A stretch of DNA of 16,724 nt. It comes from JAIVJN01 sp036732565 (lineage in GTDB: Bacteria > Acidobacteriota > Vicinamibacteria > Vicinamibacterales > UBA2999). The notes beneath the pieces are model-generated. The model was not told the DNA's origin. It searched no databases and worked only from the letters and a program-made list of their open reading frames with translations. The position numbers and the translations under genes were made by a program. Location: assembly GCA_036732565.1 (NCBI GenBank), contig DAINCF010000099.1, forward strand, positions 1 through 16,724. Reading direction: 5' to 3'. Below, in pieces: positions 1 through 7,018 of this stretch (the first letter of the stretch is position 1; the number at the start of each line of letters is the position of its first letter).

Positions 1-33
1 CCTGGCGTGATGCTACTCGTTTTGGGAGATACA

Positions 34-124
34 AGGCCTGAAGGCCTGCGCTACGTACGCTGACCCATTACGTAACGCAGGTGCGAACGACGCACCGCCG
101 TACGTAGCGCAGGCCTTTAGGCCT
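34..124. repeat. REP/REPIN- or MITE-like inverted repeat
   Basis: Two 26-base arms (34-59 and 99-124) are reverse complements at 25 of 26 positions; the one exception (40 against 118) can be a G-U pair in RNA. The 39-base centre holds its own hairpin: GGTGCG at 80-85 pairs with CGCACC at 91-96 around a 5-base loop. AGGCCT occurs four times (34-39, 42-47, 111-116, 119-124). A 13-mer TACGTARCGCAGG occurs directly at 69-81 and 101-113 and inverted at 45-57. The element ends about 35 bases before the first gene. Nested palindromes with no coding potential are typical of REP doublets or small MITEs. It could also be a structured RNA or a terminator for a gene to the left. Seen directly: the repeat structure. 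Inferred: its class and mobility. Confidence 0.7.
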
Positions 125-147
125 GCCAAAGGCCGGGCAGTGTCGAC

Positions 148-152
148 GGAGG
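148..152 (+). promoter_or_regulatory. ribosome binding site of the M29-like gene
   Basis: GGAGG lies 6 bases before the ATG at 159. It supports that start and favours this frame over the overlapping longer open frame beginning at 140. Confidence 0.7.
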
Positions 153-158
153 ACCGCT

Positions 159-1352
159 ATGCGCTCACGGTTTACGGTTGTTCGGCCGGTCGCGTTCGCG
201 TTGGGTGTCACGTTCGTCGTCGGCACATGGCCTCGCGTCGGCGTCGCGCAGACGCAGTTGACGCTCGACTACTCCGCCATCGCGCGCCGACTCGTCCAAC
301 AGTTGGCGCTGACGCCGGGCGAGAAGGTGCTGTCGATTGCCCACCCCGGCATGTTCGAGCCGCTGCTGCCACATCTCCGTTGGGAAGTGGTGAGAGCGGG
401 CGGGATCGATCTCGGCGTGATCGACGTCATGCCGGAGCCGGTGCCCGCAGGTTGGGACGTCACCGTGCTGCAGAAAGCCGAGAGGACGGCGCGCCAGTAC
501 TACAAGGCCATGTTGAAAGACGTCGACGCGGCGATCATGATGCCAGGCGCGACACCTGCGCACGCGGCGTATGCGGCGATGCAGGACTGGTTGACGGAGG
601 GGCGCGGGCGCACCGTGCATTTCCACTGGATCGAGAACGGCAGTGCGTATCCACTACCAGGACAGCCGCTGCCAGTCCGTCCTGTCATCGACGCGCTCTA
701 TCAGCGGGCGCTGCTCGAGACCGACTACCGCGCGCTCGCCGAGACCCAACGGCGCTTCGAAACCGCGATGCGTGGCGAGGAGGTGCGCGTCACGTCGGCG
801 TCGGGCACGGATTTACGGTTCCGCATTGGCGATCGACCCGTCAATCGGCAGGACGGAGACGCGTCGGCGAGCCGCGCGCGCGACGGCGTGATCCTGATCG
901 ACCGGGAAATCGAACTCCCGGCGGGTGCCATCCGTGTCGCGCCGCTGGAAGAGAGCGTCGAAGGCACGATTGCGTTTCCGCCGTCTCAATGGGACGGCCG
1001 ACCCGTCGACGGACTCGTCCTGCGCTTCGTCAAAGGCCGCGTCGTCGACGTTCGCGCGACGAGCGGCCGGGAAGCGGTCGAGGCGGAGATGACACGCGCC
1101 GGCGAGGCCGGCCGACACTTCCGAGAGCTCGCGCTCGGGTTCAATCCGCTCCTGGCCGTTCCCGATCGCCAACCGTGGATCCCCTACTACGGCTACGGCG
1201 CCGGGGTGGTCCGTTTGTCGCTCGGCGACAACAGCGAGCTCGGCGGCACGGTCGGCGGCGGCTACGTCCGCTGGAACTTCTTCACCGACCTCACCGTGAC
1301 GGTCGGGAAGACGGAGTGGGTCAGCAACGGCAAACTGACCGTGCCGCGGTGA
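159..1352 (+). CDS. exported M29-aminopeptidase-like protein with a degenerate metal site
   Basis: 397 aa. Residues 1-30 form a signal peptide (Arg-rich start, hydrophobic 11-22, likely cleavage near GVA-Q at 30/31), so the protein acts outside the cytoplasm. The rest follows the M29 (AmpS/AmpT-type, PF02073) plan: a Rossmann-like N-terminal half (about 40-190), then the C-terminal pattern with ELPAG (252-256), VEGTIAFPP (267-275), the VDGLVLRFVKGRVVDVRA strand pair (283-300), RELALG (322-327) and RLSLGD (352-357). Aligned from memory to the family, the Glu of the 'GEVFT' ligand position is Ala257, the His of 'CHIALG' is Arg352 and the His of the final HxD is Phe375. Glu323 and Asp377 remain. 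A dinuclear metallopeptidase site is therefore unlikely to be intact. The protein may bind peptides or be a repurposed paralogue. Family assignment is fairly secure; loss of activity is inference. Confidence 0.72.
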   Translation: MRSRFTVVRPVAFALGVTFVVGTWPRVGVAQTQLTLDYSAIARRLVQQLALTPGEKVLSIAHPGMFEPLLPHLRWEVVRAGGIDLGVIDVMPEPVPAGWDVTVLQKAERTARQYYKAMLKDVDAAIMMPGATPAHAAYAAMQDWLTEGRGRTVHFHWIENGSAYPLPGQPLPVRPVIDALYQRALLETDYRALAETQRRFETAMRGEEVRVTSASGTDLRFRIGDRPVNRQDGDASASRARDGVILIDREIELPAGAIRVAPLEESVEGTIAFPPSQWDGRPVDGLVLRFVKGRVVDVRATSGREAVEAEMTRAGEAGRHFRELALGFNPLLAVPDRQPWIPYYGYGAGVVRLSLGDNSELGGTVGGGYVRWNFFTDLTVTVGKTEWVSNGKLTVPR

Positions 1353-1376
1353 GCGTGTTCGGGGCGTGCGTTCTTG

Positions 1377-1415
1377 CATTTGACATTCAAATGGAGCAGG
1401 CATAGAGTCCATTTG
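1377..1415 (+). promoter_or_regulatory. padR promoter with overlapping palindromic operator
   Basis: A -35 box TTGACA (1380-1385) and a -10-like TAGAGT (1403-1408) are separated by 17 bases. CATTTG (1377-1382) and CAAATG (1388-1393) form a palindrome around 5 bases, laid over the -35. CAAATGGA (1388-1395) also pairs with TCCATTTG (1408-1415), which covers the predicted transcription start. Three half-sites across a PadR gene's own promoter suggest autorepression, as is common for PadR regulators. The -10 lies 8 bases before the ATG and no Shine-Dalgarno is present, so the transcript is probably leaderless. Confidence 0.6.
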
Positions 1416-1416
1416 C

Positions 1417-1761
1417 ATGTCCAATAGAGACCCGAAGACCGAGGTGCTGCAAGGAACGCTGGATTTGATGATCTTGCAGACGCTGGCGACGCTCGGGTCG
1501 CTGCACGGCTACGCCATTGCGGCCCGGCTGGAGCAAGTGTCGGCAGGTGCGCTCCAGCTCAACATGGGCACGCTGTACCCGGGCCTGATGCGGCTGGAAC
1601 AGCGCGGTCTCGTGCGCGCCACGTGGGGTGTCACCGACAACAATCGCAAGGCCCGGTTCTACGCGATTACCGCGGCAGGGCGACGACGGCTCGTGACCGA
1701 GAAGGCGGAGTGGGAGCGCATGACCGCCATCATGCAGGCGCTCCTCAGCGAGCGTCGTTGA
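1417..1761 (+). CDS. PadR-family transcriptional regulator
   Basis: 114 aa, the usual length for a short (subfamily-2) PadR protein. The family winged helix is clear: the opening EVLQGTLDLMILQTLATLG (9-27), HGYAIAARLEQVS (29-41), the recognition region LQLNMGTLYPGLMRLEQRGLV (46-66), and the wing strand around RKARFYAITAAGRRRL (77-92). The C-terminal helix (93-114) would dimerise. The next gene starts 16 bases downstream and encodes an ADOP permease. This pairing is recurrent in Acidobacteriota, so the regulator most likely controls the permease and itself through the palindromes upstream. The ligand is unknown. The first codon is placed 8 bases after a -10-like box without a ribosome site; no other in-frame start fits the family's N-terminus. 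Confidence 0.93.
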   Translation: MSNRDPKTEVLQGTLDLMILQTLATLGSLHGYAIAARLEQVSAGALQLNMGTLYPGLMRLEQRGLVRATWGVTDNNRKARFYAITAAGRRRLVTEKAEWERMTAIMQALLSERR

Positions 1762-1777
1762 GCGGCGGGAGCGTCCC

Positions 1778-4528
1778 ATGACCACGCTTCGCGAGTGGCT
1801 CACGCGTCTCTGGAGCACGCTTCGCCCGACTCGTTCGGACGAGGACCTCGAGCAGGAGCTCCGCACGCATCTCGAGCTCGCCATGGAGGACGCGAAACGG
1901 CGTTCGGGCGCGGGTCTCGAGGCCGAGCGTGCGGCCAGACTGCGCTCGGGCGGTGTATCGCAGGCGATGGACGTGCTTCGCGATCAGCGCGGGCTGCCGT
2001 GGCTCGACAACCTCGTTCGTGATGTCCAGTACGCGATCAGGATGCTGCGACGATCGCCAGGCTTTGCCACGGTGGCGATTCTGACCCTCGCCGTCGGTAT
2101 CGGCTCAACGACGGCCATCTACAGCGTCGTCGACGCGATTCTGCTGCAACCGTTGCCGTTTCCGGAGTCCGACCGGCTCGTGCGCGTGGTGGAGAACGTC
2201 GGCTCGCGAACCGGAGGACCGCCGCTGCCGAATGGGGTGAACGCGCGAGACGCGCTCGATTGGGGCCCGCGCAGCCGGACGTTGTCCGACACTGTCGCCA
2301 TCTCGCACACGAGGGGCCTGATGCGCACGAACGCCGGCATGGCGCGTTTATGGGGAGCGCAGGCATCCGATAACACATTCTCGGTGTTCCCCACGCCAGC
2401 GCTGCTCGGTCGTACGCTCGACGCGGGCGACGAAGCGCACCCGGATGTCGTGGTGCTCAGCTTCGACACGTGGCGACAACTGTTTCAAGCGCGTCCGGAT
2501 GTCGTCGGCACCACAGCTGAGTTTCAGACGACGGTACCGCCGGTTTCGCGCGTCGTGACCGTCGTTGGCGTCTTGCCCGAGACGTTTGCGTTTCCGATCG
2601 AGCGTTTTGACTTCTATATGCCTTTGGCGGCTGCTGATGCGACGGCGCCGCGCGTCAGCGGCGTCATGATCGGCCGGCTTCGACCTGGCGTCTCGATCGA
2701 GGCCGCGACTGAAGAGGCCAACGTGATTGGCGAAGAGATCTCGCCGCCGCCGCGCGGGGAAGCGCTTCCTCGCGGCGTACACCGTTTCGAAGTGCAGCGG
2801 GTGAAGGAGGTCATCGTCGAGGGATGGCGATCCCCTTCGCGCCTGTTCCTTGCCGCCGTGGTCGTCGTGCTGGCCATTGTCTGTGCGAATGTCGCGAATT
2901 TGCTGCTGGCACGCGGCACGACCAGGCAGCGTGAGATCGCCCTCCGCCTTGCAATCGGCGCGGGCCGTGGGCGGGTCGTCCGTCAGATGCTGACGGAATG
3001 CCTCGTGCTGGCCATTGCCGGCGGTGCGGTCGGTGCGCTCCTCGCGGCCGCATGCGTCAAGCTGATCACCGCACTCACGTCGGTCGACGCACCCGGTATC
3101 TTCCGGTTCGCCCTTGGCACGTCAATTCTGCCCCGCGCCAATGAGATCGCGATCAACTCGAAGATGTTTGGCGTTGCGTTCGGCCTCGCGGTGATGGCGA
3201 GCGCGATCTTCGGCCTGCTCCCAGCGCAGCGGCTATCGCTAGCCAACCACACGCAAGTCATGGCGAATCGAGGCCATGGATCGAGAAGGGGAGAGTCGCG
3301 TCTGCGCGCGGCTCTGGTCGTCGCCCAGCTCGTGATGGCCGTGGTACTGCTGGTCGGCGCGGGCCTCTTGGCGCTCAGCTTCGTCAAGCTCTCGACCGTC
3401 GAACGCGGGTACGAGCCGCGCGGGGTCGTGGCTCTCCAGGTCGTTCTGCCGCCCGATTATTCGATCGCGCGCAAGACGCAGACGATTGACGTCTTACTCG
3501 ACCGTTTGCGTGCGATGCCGTCCACGGAAGCAGCGGGTTTCACCCGGTCAGGGCTTCTCATCCCGGAGGAAATCATCCTCGGCACGTTCGTGCCGCCGGG
3601 TCGATCGCTGGACGAAATGCGGAGCGATCCGATCAAGCCCCTGACGCGCGCCGTCAGTCCAGGCTACCTCACTGCCATTGGCGCTCGAGTGCTCGAGGGA
3701 CGTGAGCTCGATGCCGAGGATTGGAGTCGCCCAACGCCCGCCATCGTGATCACCCGCACGGTCGCTCGGCGGTTCTTTGGGGCCGGGGGCGCCGTCGGAA
3801 GACTCGTCGCGTGGCACGCCGGCAACGCCGCTGCGGTCGAGGCGCAGGTGGTAGGAGTCGTCGAGGACGTCCGGAACACGTCGCTGGATCGTGACCCGAA
3901 GCCCGAGGTTTTCATCGACTATCGTCAGTTGTTGGCGCTGCAGCAGCGATGGGGCGAATCGATCGAACGGCAAGATCGCATCGCCATCGGCTTTCTGTCG
4001 TTTGCGGTCCGCGCGGTCGGCGATGCCGCGGCGGCGCTCCCACGGATTAGTCAGCTCGTACGCTCGGTCGATCCCAACGCGGGCGTCGACGCGATCGTGC
4101 CTCTGGAACGGCTCGTGGCAAGCTCGATCGCCCGCCAGCGCTTCTACGCGGTGTTGCTCGGCGTCTTCGCCGGCGTCGCCGGTTTCCTCGCGCTGATCGG
4201 CGTCTACGGCGTGCTTGCCTACGCCGTGGCGCAGCGGACGCGGGAGATCGGCGTGCGCATGGCGCTCGGAGCGCAGCGCGCGCAGGTGTTGGCGCTCGTG
4301 CTTCGCCAAGGCTTGTTTCTCACCACCGTGGGAATCGCCTTTGGGCTTCTCGCTGCAGCCGCGGGCGCTCGGCTGGTTCAGGGCCTCTTGTTCGGCATCT
4401 CACCGTTGGATCCCGTCACGTTCGTCGCGGTGTCGCTCATGTTCGGCCTCGTCGCGATGGTCGCATCCTATGTGCCGGCGCGCCGGGCGACGAAAGTCGA
4501 TCCGGCAATGGCGTTGCGAGGCGACTGA
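1778..4528 (+). CDS. ADOP-family duplicated ABC permease (MacB/FtsX-like)
   Basis: 916 aa integral membrane protein, matching the acidobacterial duplicated orphan permease family (TIGR03434). Residues 1-80 are the soluble N-terminal prefix with its acidic helix (DEDLEQELRTHLELAMEDA, 21-39). Then come two MacB_PCD/FtsX units. Unit one has a helix at 97-118 after RMLRRSPGFA, an extracytoplasmic domain (about 125-350), and helices near 355-378, 404-427 and 463-485. Unit two has a helix at 512-534, a second periplasmic domain (about 540-780), and helices near 788-815, 841-863 and 880-900. Each unit carries the cytoplasmic FtsX signature (REIALRLAIGAGRGRVV, 385-401; TREIGVRMALGAQRAQVL, 821-838). 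No ATPase is encoded nearby, hence 'orphan'. By analogy with MacB it may drive export or mechanotransmission; the substrate is unknown. A GCGGGAG stretch precedes the ATG, and the gene is probably co-transcribed with padR. Confidence 0.93.
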   Translation: MTTLREWLTRLWSTLRPTRSDEDLEQELRTHLELAMEDAKRRSGAGLEAERAARLRSGGVSQAMDVLRDQRGLPWLDNLVRDVQYAIRMLRRSPGFATVAILTLAVGIGSTTAIYSVVDAILLQPLPFPESDRLVRVVENVGSRTGGPPLPNGVNARDALDWGPRSRTLSDTVAISHTRGLMRTNAGMARLWGAQASDNTFSVFPTPALLGRTLDAGDEAHPDVVVLSFDTWRQLFQARPDVVGTTAEFQTTVPPVSRVVTVVGVLPETFAFPIERFDFYMPLAAADATAPRVSGVMIGRLRPGVSIEAATEEANVIGEEISPPPRGEALPRGVHRFEVQRVKEVIVEGWRSPSRLFLAAVVVVLAIVCANVANLLLARGTTRQREIALRLAIGAGRGRVVRQMLTECLVLAIAGGAVGALLAAACVKLITALTSVDAPGIFRFALGTSILPRANEIAINSKMFGVAFGLAVMASAIFGLLPAQRLSLANHTQVMANRGHGSRRGESRLRAALVVAQLVMAVVLLVGAGLLALSFVKLSTVERGYEPRGVVALQVVLPPDYSIARKTQTIDVLLDRLRAMPSTEAAGFTRSGLLIPEEIILGTFVPPGRSLDEMRSDPIKPLTRAVSPGYLTAIGARVLEGRELDAEDWSRPTPAIVITRTVARRFFGAGGAVGRLVAWHAGNAAAVEAQVVGVVEDVRNTSLDRDPKPEVFIDYRQLLALQQRWGESIERQDRIAIGFLSFAVRAVGDAAAALPRISQLVRSVDPNAGVDAIVPLERLVASSIARQRFYAVLLGVFAGVAGFLALIGVYGVLAYAVAQRTREIGVRMALGAQRAQVLALVLRQGLFLTTVGIAFGLLAAAAGARLVQGLLFGISPLDPVTFVAVSLMFGLVAMVASYVPARRATKVDPAMALRGD

Positions 4529-4539
4529 GCGTTCGTAGG

Positions 4540-5700
4540 CTACTTGTCCGACAAGAACAGCAGCGAATAGCCGTTCAAATCGCGGATGCTGAACTGGCGT
4601 CCGCCGTAGAACGGGGCGTACAGGTCCTCCTCGAACGTGATGCCTTCATGCTCCTGCGCGTCGCCGCCGAGCGCGGCTTGGGCGGCGGTGAGTTGTCGCG
4701 CCTTGAGCAGCTGGTAGAGCGCGTCGATCTTATCCGTGTAGAACCAGAGGCTCACGTCGTGGTGTTCTGATTTCGGACCGGGCCGCAGCATCAGTTCGGC
4801 CTTGCCGAACGACAGCATGCCGAAGTTCACGACGCCATCGTCCGCATACCGCCCCAGCTCGGTGAAGCCGATCGACGTGTACCAATCAAGCGTGGCCGCG
4901 ATGTCGGGGACCGCGATCATCGGCACGCCTTTCTTGACGGAGTCCGCCAATGTCGCCATGCCCGTTCTGAGCTCGGGTCCTGCGATCGGTGTTGGCGGTG
5001 TCGCGCCGGCCGCGTGCAGGCGACCGGTGGCCTCGCGATCGCCGCGCAGCATCGCGGTGACCAGCGGCGTGTGACCGTTCGCGTCGCCGGCTTCGAGATC
5101 CGCGCCGAGCTCGATCAACAAGCTCAAGATGTCGTGGCGTTGCCGGTTGATCGCGTAGTGGAGCGGCGTCTGCCTTCCCTCGAAGCGCGACAACCGCCGA
5201 TCGATCGCCTCGGGGTTCTGCTCCACGAGTGACCGAATCAGCGCGAGATCACCGAACGCGATGGCCGAGAAGATGTGGTGACGAGCGCCGCGCTCGACCA
5301 AGAGGTGAAGCGCGTCCCATGCCTGATCCGGCTTGTGAAACACTGTCGCCCACCCGATGGCGTCGAGCTCGTGGGCGTCTCCGATGCCATGCACGTCGCC
5401 GCCGGCATCCAGCAGCGTGCGAACGATGTCACGATACGCTCCCGCGGCCGCCCAGTGCAGCGGGTAAGTGTTGTCGCCCGCCTCTCGGGCGTTGGGATCC
5501 GCGCCGTGCTCGAGCAAGACGCGAACCGCGTCCAGATGGCCGCCCCTTGCCGCGGAGTGCAGACCCGTCCAGTCGGCGTGATGCGCTCCGGGGTTGGCGA
5601 TGCGAACCAGACCTGGATCCACGGCGAGCAGCCCGCGCAGCGCCTCGACATCGCCGCTGGCACAGGCCCCGAAGAACGTGCTGACGTGTGGTGTGGGCAT
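4540..5700 (-). CDS. ankyrin-repeat protein fused to a VOC/glyoxalase-like domain
   Basis: 386 aa from the ATG at 5700, where the protein begins MPTPHVSTFFGACASGD, a typical ankyrin entry. Upstream in-frame ATGs at 5709, 5718 and 5775 only add a basic, non-conserved leader. Residues 6-235 hold about six ankyrin units, clearest at DWTGLHSAARGGHLDAVRVLLEHGADPNA (44-72), YPLHWAAAGAYRDIVRTLLDAGGDV (79-103) and QTPLHYAINRQRHDILSLLIELGADLEA (177-204). Residues 258-385 form a VOC domain (bleomycin-resistance/glyoxalase fold): PMIAVPDIAATLDWYTSIGF (260-279), then FSIRDLNGYSLLF (370-382). The usual final metal-ligand Glu is replaced in NGYSLLF, so it is probably a binding domain or non-metal enzyme. 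There is no signal peptide, so it is cytoplasmic. It converges on the permease with an 11-base gap and no terminator. Confidence 0.85.
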   Translation of the reverse strand: MPTPHVSTFFGACASGDVEALRGLLAVDPGLVRIANPGAHHADWTGLHSAARGGHLDAVRVLLEHGADPNAREAGDNTYPLHWAAAGAYRDIVRTLLDAGGDVHGIGDAHELDAIGWATVFHKPDQAWDALHLLVERGARHHIFSAIAFGDLALIRSLVEQNPEAIDRRLSRFEGRQTPLHYAINRQRHDILSLLIELGADLEAGDANGHTPLVTAMLRGDREATGRLHAAGATPPTPIAGPELRTGMATLADSVKKGVPMIAVPDIAATLDWYTSIGFTELGRYADDGVVNFGMLSFGKAELMLRPGPKSEHHDVSLWFYTDKIDALYQLLKARQLTAAQAALGGDAQEHEGITFEEDLYAPFYGGRQFSIRDLNGYSLLFLSDK

Positions 5701-5775
5701 GGACACCATTCTCTTCATTGTCACGCAACGTCCGCGTGTAGGTCGACCGCGACCGGGTGTATCTTGACCGTGCAC

Positions 5776-6165
5776 ATGCCGGCTCGATTACCGCGCACGG
5801 TCGTGTCGGCCATCGACGACAGCAAGATTCTCGGGATTCGCGCTGGAGCGCGCTCCGAGCATCGCTTCATCGGCGTCTGGCCCGTCGTCGTCAACGGCCG
5901 GGTGTTCGTGCGCTCGTGGACGCTCAAGCCAGATGGATGGTATCGGACGTTTCTCGAGGATCCGTTGGGTGCGATTCAAGTCGGCGAACGGCAGGTGCGC
6001 GTCAGGGCCGTCGGTATCAAGAGCGCTCGCCTTCACACGGCGATCGAAGAGGCGTACGCAGCGAAGTATTCGACCCCTGGGTCGCGCAAGTACGTGCGTG
6101 GCTTCCGCACCGCACGTCGGCGGGAAACGACGATTGAGTTTGTTCCTCGGCGCGGGAGGGATTGA
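5776..6165 (+). CDS. DUF2255 family protein
   Basis: 129 aa, of normal length for DUF2255, a small alpha/beta family of unknown biochemical function. Recognisable parts are WPVVVNGRVFVRSW (36-49), the DGWYR turn (54-58) followed by the glycine-containing GAIQVGERQVRVR stretch, and the C-terminal helix AIEEAYAAKYSTPGSRKYV ending in a TIEFVPR strand. No signal peptide or membrane segment, so it is cytoplasmic. The ATG at 5776 is chosen because it gives the family N-terminus; a much longer open frame upstream is only the shadow of the ankyrin gene. No ribosome site precedes it, but a -10-like TATCTT (5760-5765) lies 10 bases before it. It is first in a likely unit with the SnoaL remnant and the GNAT gene, and diverges from the ankyrin gene. 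Confidence 0.82.
   Translation: MPARLPRTVVSAIDDSKILGIRAGARSEHRFIGVWPVVVNGRVFVRSWTLKPDGWYRTFLEDPLGAIQVGERQVRVRAVGIKSARLHTAIEEAYAAKYSTPGSRKYVRGFRTARRRETTIEFVPRRGRD
6155..6159 (+). promoter_or_regulatory. relic ribosome binding site of the SnoaL pseudogene
   Basis: GGAGG 9 bases before the ATG at 6169, inside the last codons of the DUF2255 gene. It shows that 6169 was once a real translation start. Confidence 0.6.
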
Positions 6166-6168
6166 CGA

Positions 6169-6405
6169 ATGTCCGCAGACGCGACCAACGCACTTGGCCG
6201 TCGATTTCGAGGCGCAGGATCGGATGAGGGGCGGTCCAGACCGCAACTTGTGCGCATCGGGCTACGTCGCACACATCGCTGGCTATCCTCCGATGACCGT
6301 TGTAGACCACGAGAACTTCGCCAAGGCCTTCTATGGAGGTTCCCCGATCTCCAGCACGTGTTCGATCAGATGGGGATGATGCGCCAGCTAGGCATTGTTG
6401 TCTGA
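6169..6405 (+). pseudogene. SnoaL-like (ester cyclase/NTF2-fold) pseudogene, two frameshifts and a probable internal deletion
   Basis: No single frame encodes a known protein here, but switching frames does. Frame of 6169: MSADATNALGRR, a typical SnoaL-family opening helix. From 6206 the next frame reads FEAQDRMRGGPDRNL, then GYVAHIAGYPPM and DHENFAKAFYGG up to 6340. Back in the first frame from 6340 it reads FPDLQHVFDQM. These blocks follow the SnoaL order (helix, Y-V-x-H, P-P, F-x-x-F, F-P-D-L). The first shift is +1 (extra T in 6205-6207, or loss of two bases); the second is loss of one base near 6338-6342. The last residues, GMMRQLGIVV, resemble the family C-terminus and follow the FPDL block directly, so some 60-70 central residues are probably deleted. 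A ribosome site remains. It sits 3 bases after DUF2255 and 26 before GNAT. Confidence 0.75.
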
Positions 6406-6418
6406 CCGGCCTGTCGTC

Positions 6419-6423
6419 GGAGG
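6419..6423 (+). promoter_or_regulatory. ribosome binding site of the GNAT gene
   Basis: GGAGG 8 bases before the ATG at 6432, which selects that start over the in-frame ATG at 6438. Confidence 0.65.
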
Positions 6424-6431
6424 AGCGTTGA

Positions 6432-7010
6432 ATGCGAATGGTCAAAGCCGTTGCAGACGTTGACGAGACAAGTGCGGTCGATACGATTGTGCTCGCCTTT
6501 GGCGCCGATCCCGCCGCGCGCTGGACCTGGCCTGACGCCAGCCAGTTCCTGACGCACATGCCCAGCCTGGTCCGAGCGCTTGGCGGCAACGCCTTCGTCC
6601 ACGGCGGCGCTTATTGCACTGACGGGTGCACAGGCGCGGCGCTGTGGTTGCCGCCCGGAATCCCTCCGAACGAGCAAGGGTTGACCGCGCTCGTGGGGAC
6701 GACCGTCGCGCCGGCGATTCAGGCGGATCTGTTCGGCGTCTTCGAGCAGATGGCAACATTCCACCCGAGCGAACCGCACTGGTACTTGCCGTTCATAGGG
6801 GTCGATCCCGCGCAACAGGGCAAGGGTCTCGGCGATGCCTTGATGACCTACGCCCTGGAACGATGCGATCGCGATCACGTGCCGGCCTACCTCGAATCCT
6901 CGAACCCGCGAAACATATCCCTGTATCAGCGGCATGGATTCCGGGCCGTGGGCAGCATCCAGGTGGGCACCTCACCACAGATTGTGCCGATGCTCAGGGC
7001 CGCTCGCTAG
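6432..7010 (+). CDS. GNAT-family N-acetyltransferase
   Basis: 192 aa, normal length for a single GNAT domain, which transfers an acetyl group from acetyl-CoA to an amine. Motif A is clear: the strand HWYLPFIGVDP (116-126), then the pyrophosphate-binding loop QQGKGLG (128-134) and helix DALMTYALERC. Motif B follows: PAYLESSNPRNISLYQRHGF (151-170), with Tyr165 in the usual position of the general acid. The N-terminal half (1-110), with the TGAALWLPPG strand (67-76), resembles the GNAT subgroup often annotated as acetyltransferases of unknown substrate in soil bacteria. Cytoplasmic. It is last in the DUF2255/SnoaL-remnant unit and converges on the DUF4177-like gene with an 8-base gap. The substrate cannot be told from the sequence. 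Confidence 0.92.
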   Translation: MRMVKAVADVDETSAVDTIVLAFGADPAARWTWPDASQFLTHMPSLVRALGGNAFVHGGAYCTDGCTGAALWLPPGIPPNEQGLTALVGTTVAPAIQADLFGVFEQMATFHPSEPHWYLPFIGVDPAQQGKGLGDALMTYALERCDRDHVPAYLESSNPRNISLYQRHGFRAVGSIQVGTSPQIVPMLRAAR

Positions 7011-7018
7011 ACGCCGGA

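Noticed and set aside
140..1405. 421-codon open frame overlapping the M29-like gene
   Set aside because: Arg-rich shadow translation; the frame starting at 159 has GGAGG, a signal peptide and a family match.
5275..5775. Long N-terminal extension of the DUF2255 frame
   Set aside because: It lies entirely antisense to the ankyrin repeats and adds no conserved residues; the family N-terminus begins near 5776.
6169..6405. Programmed frameshifting in the SnoaL-like stretch
   Set aside because: No slippery heptamer or downstream structure is seen at either shift, and the central domain is also missing, so decay explains it better.
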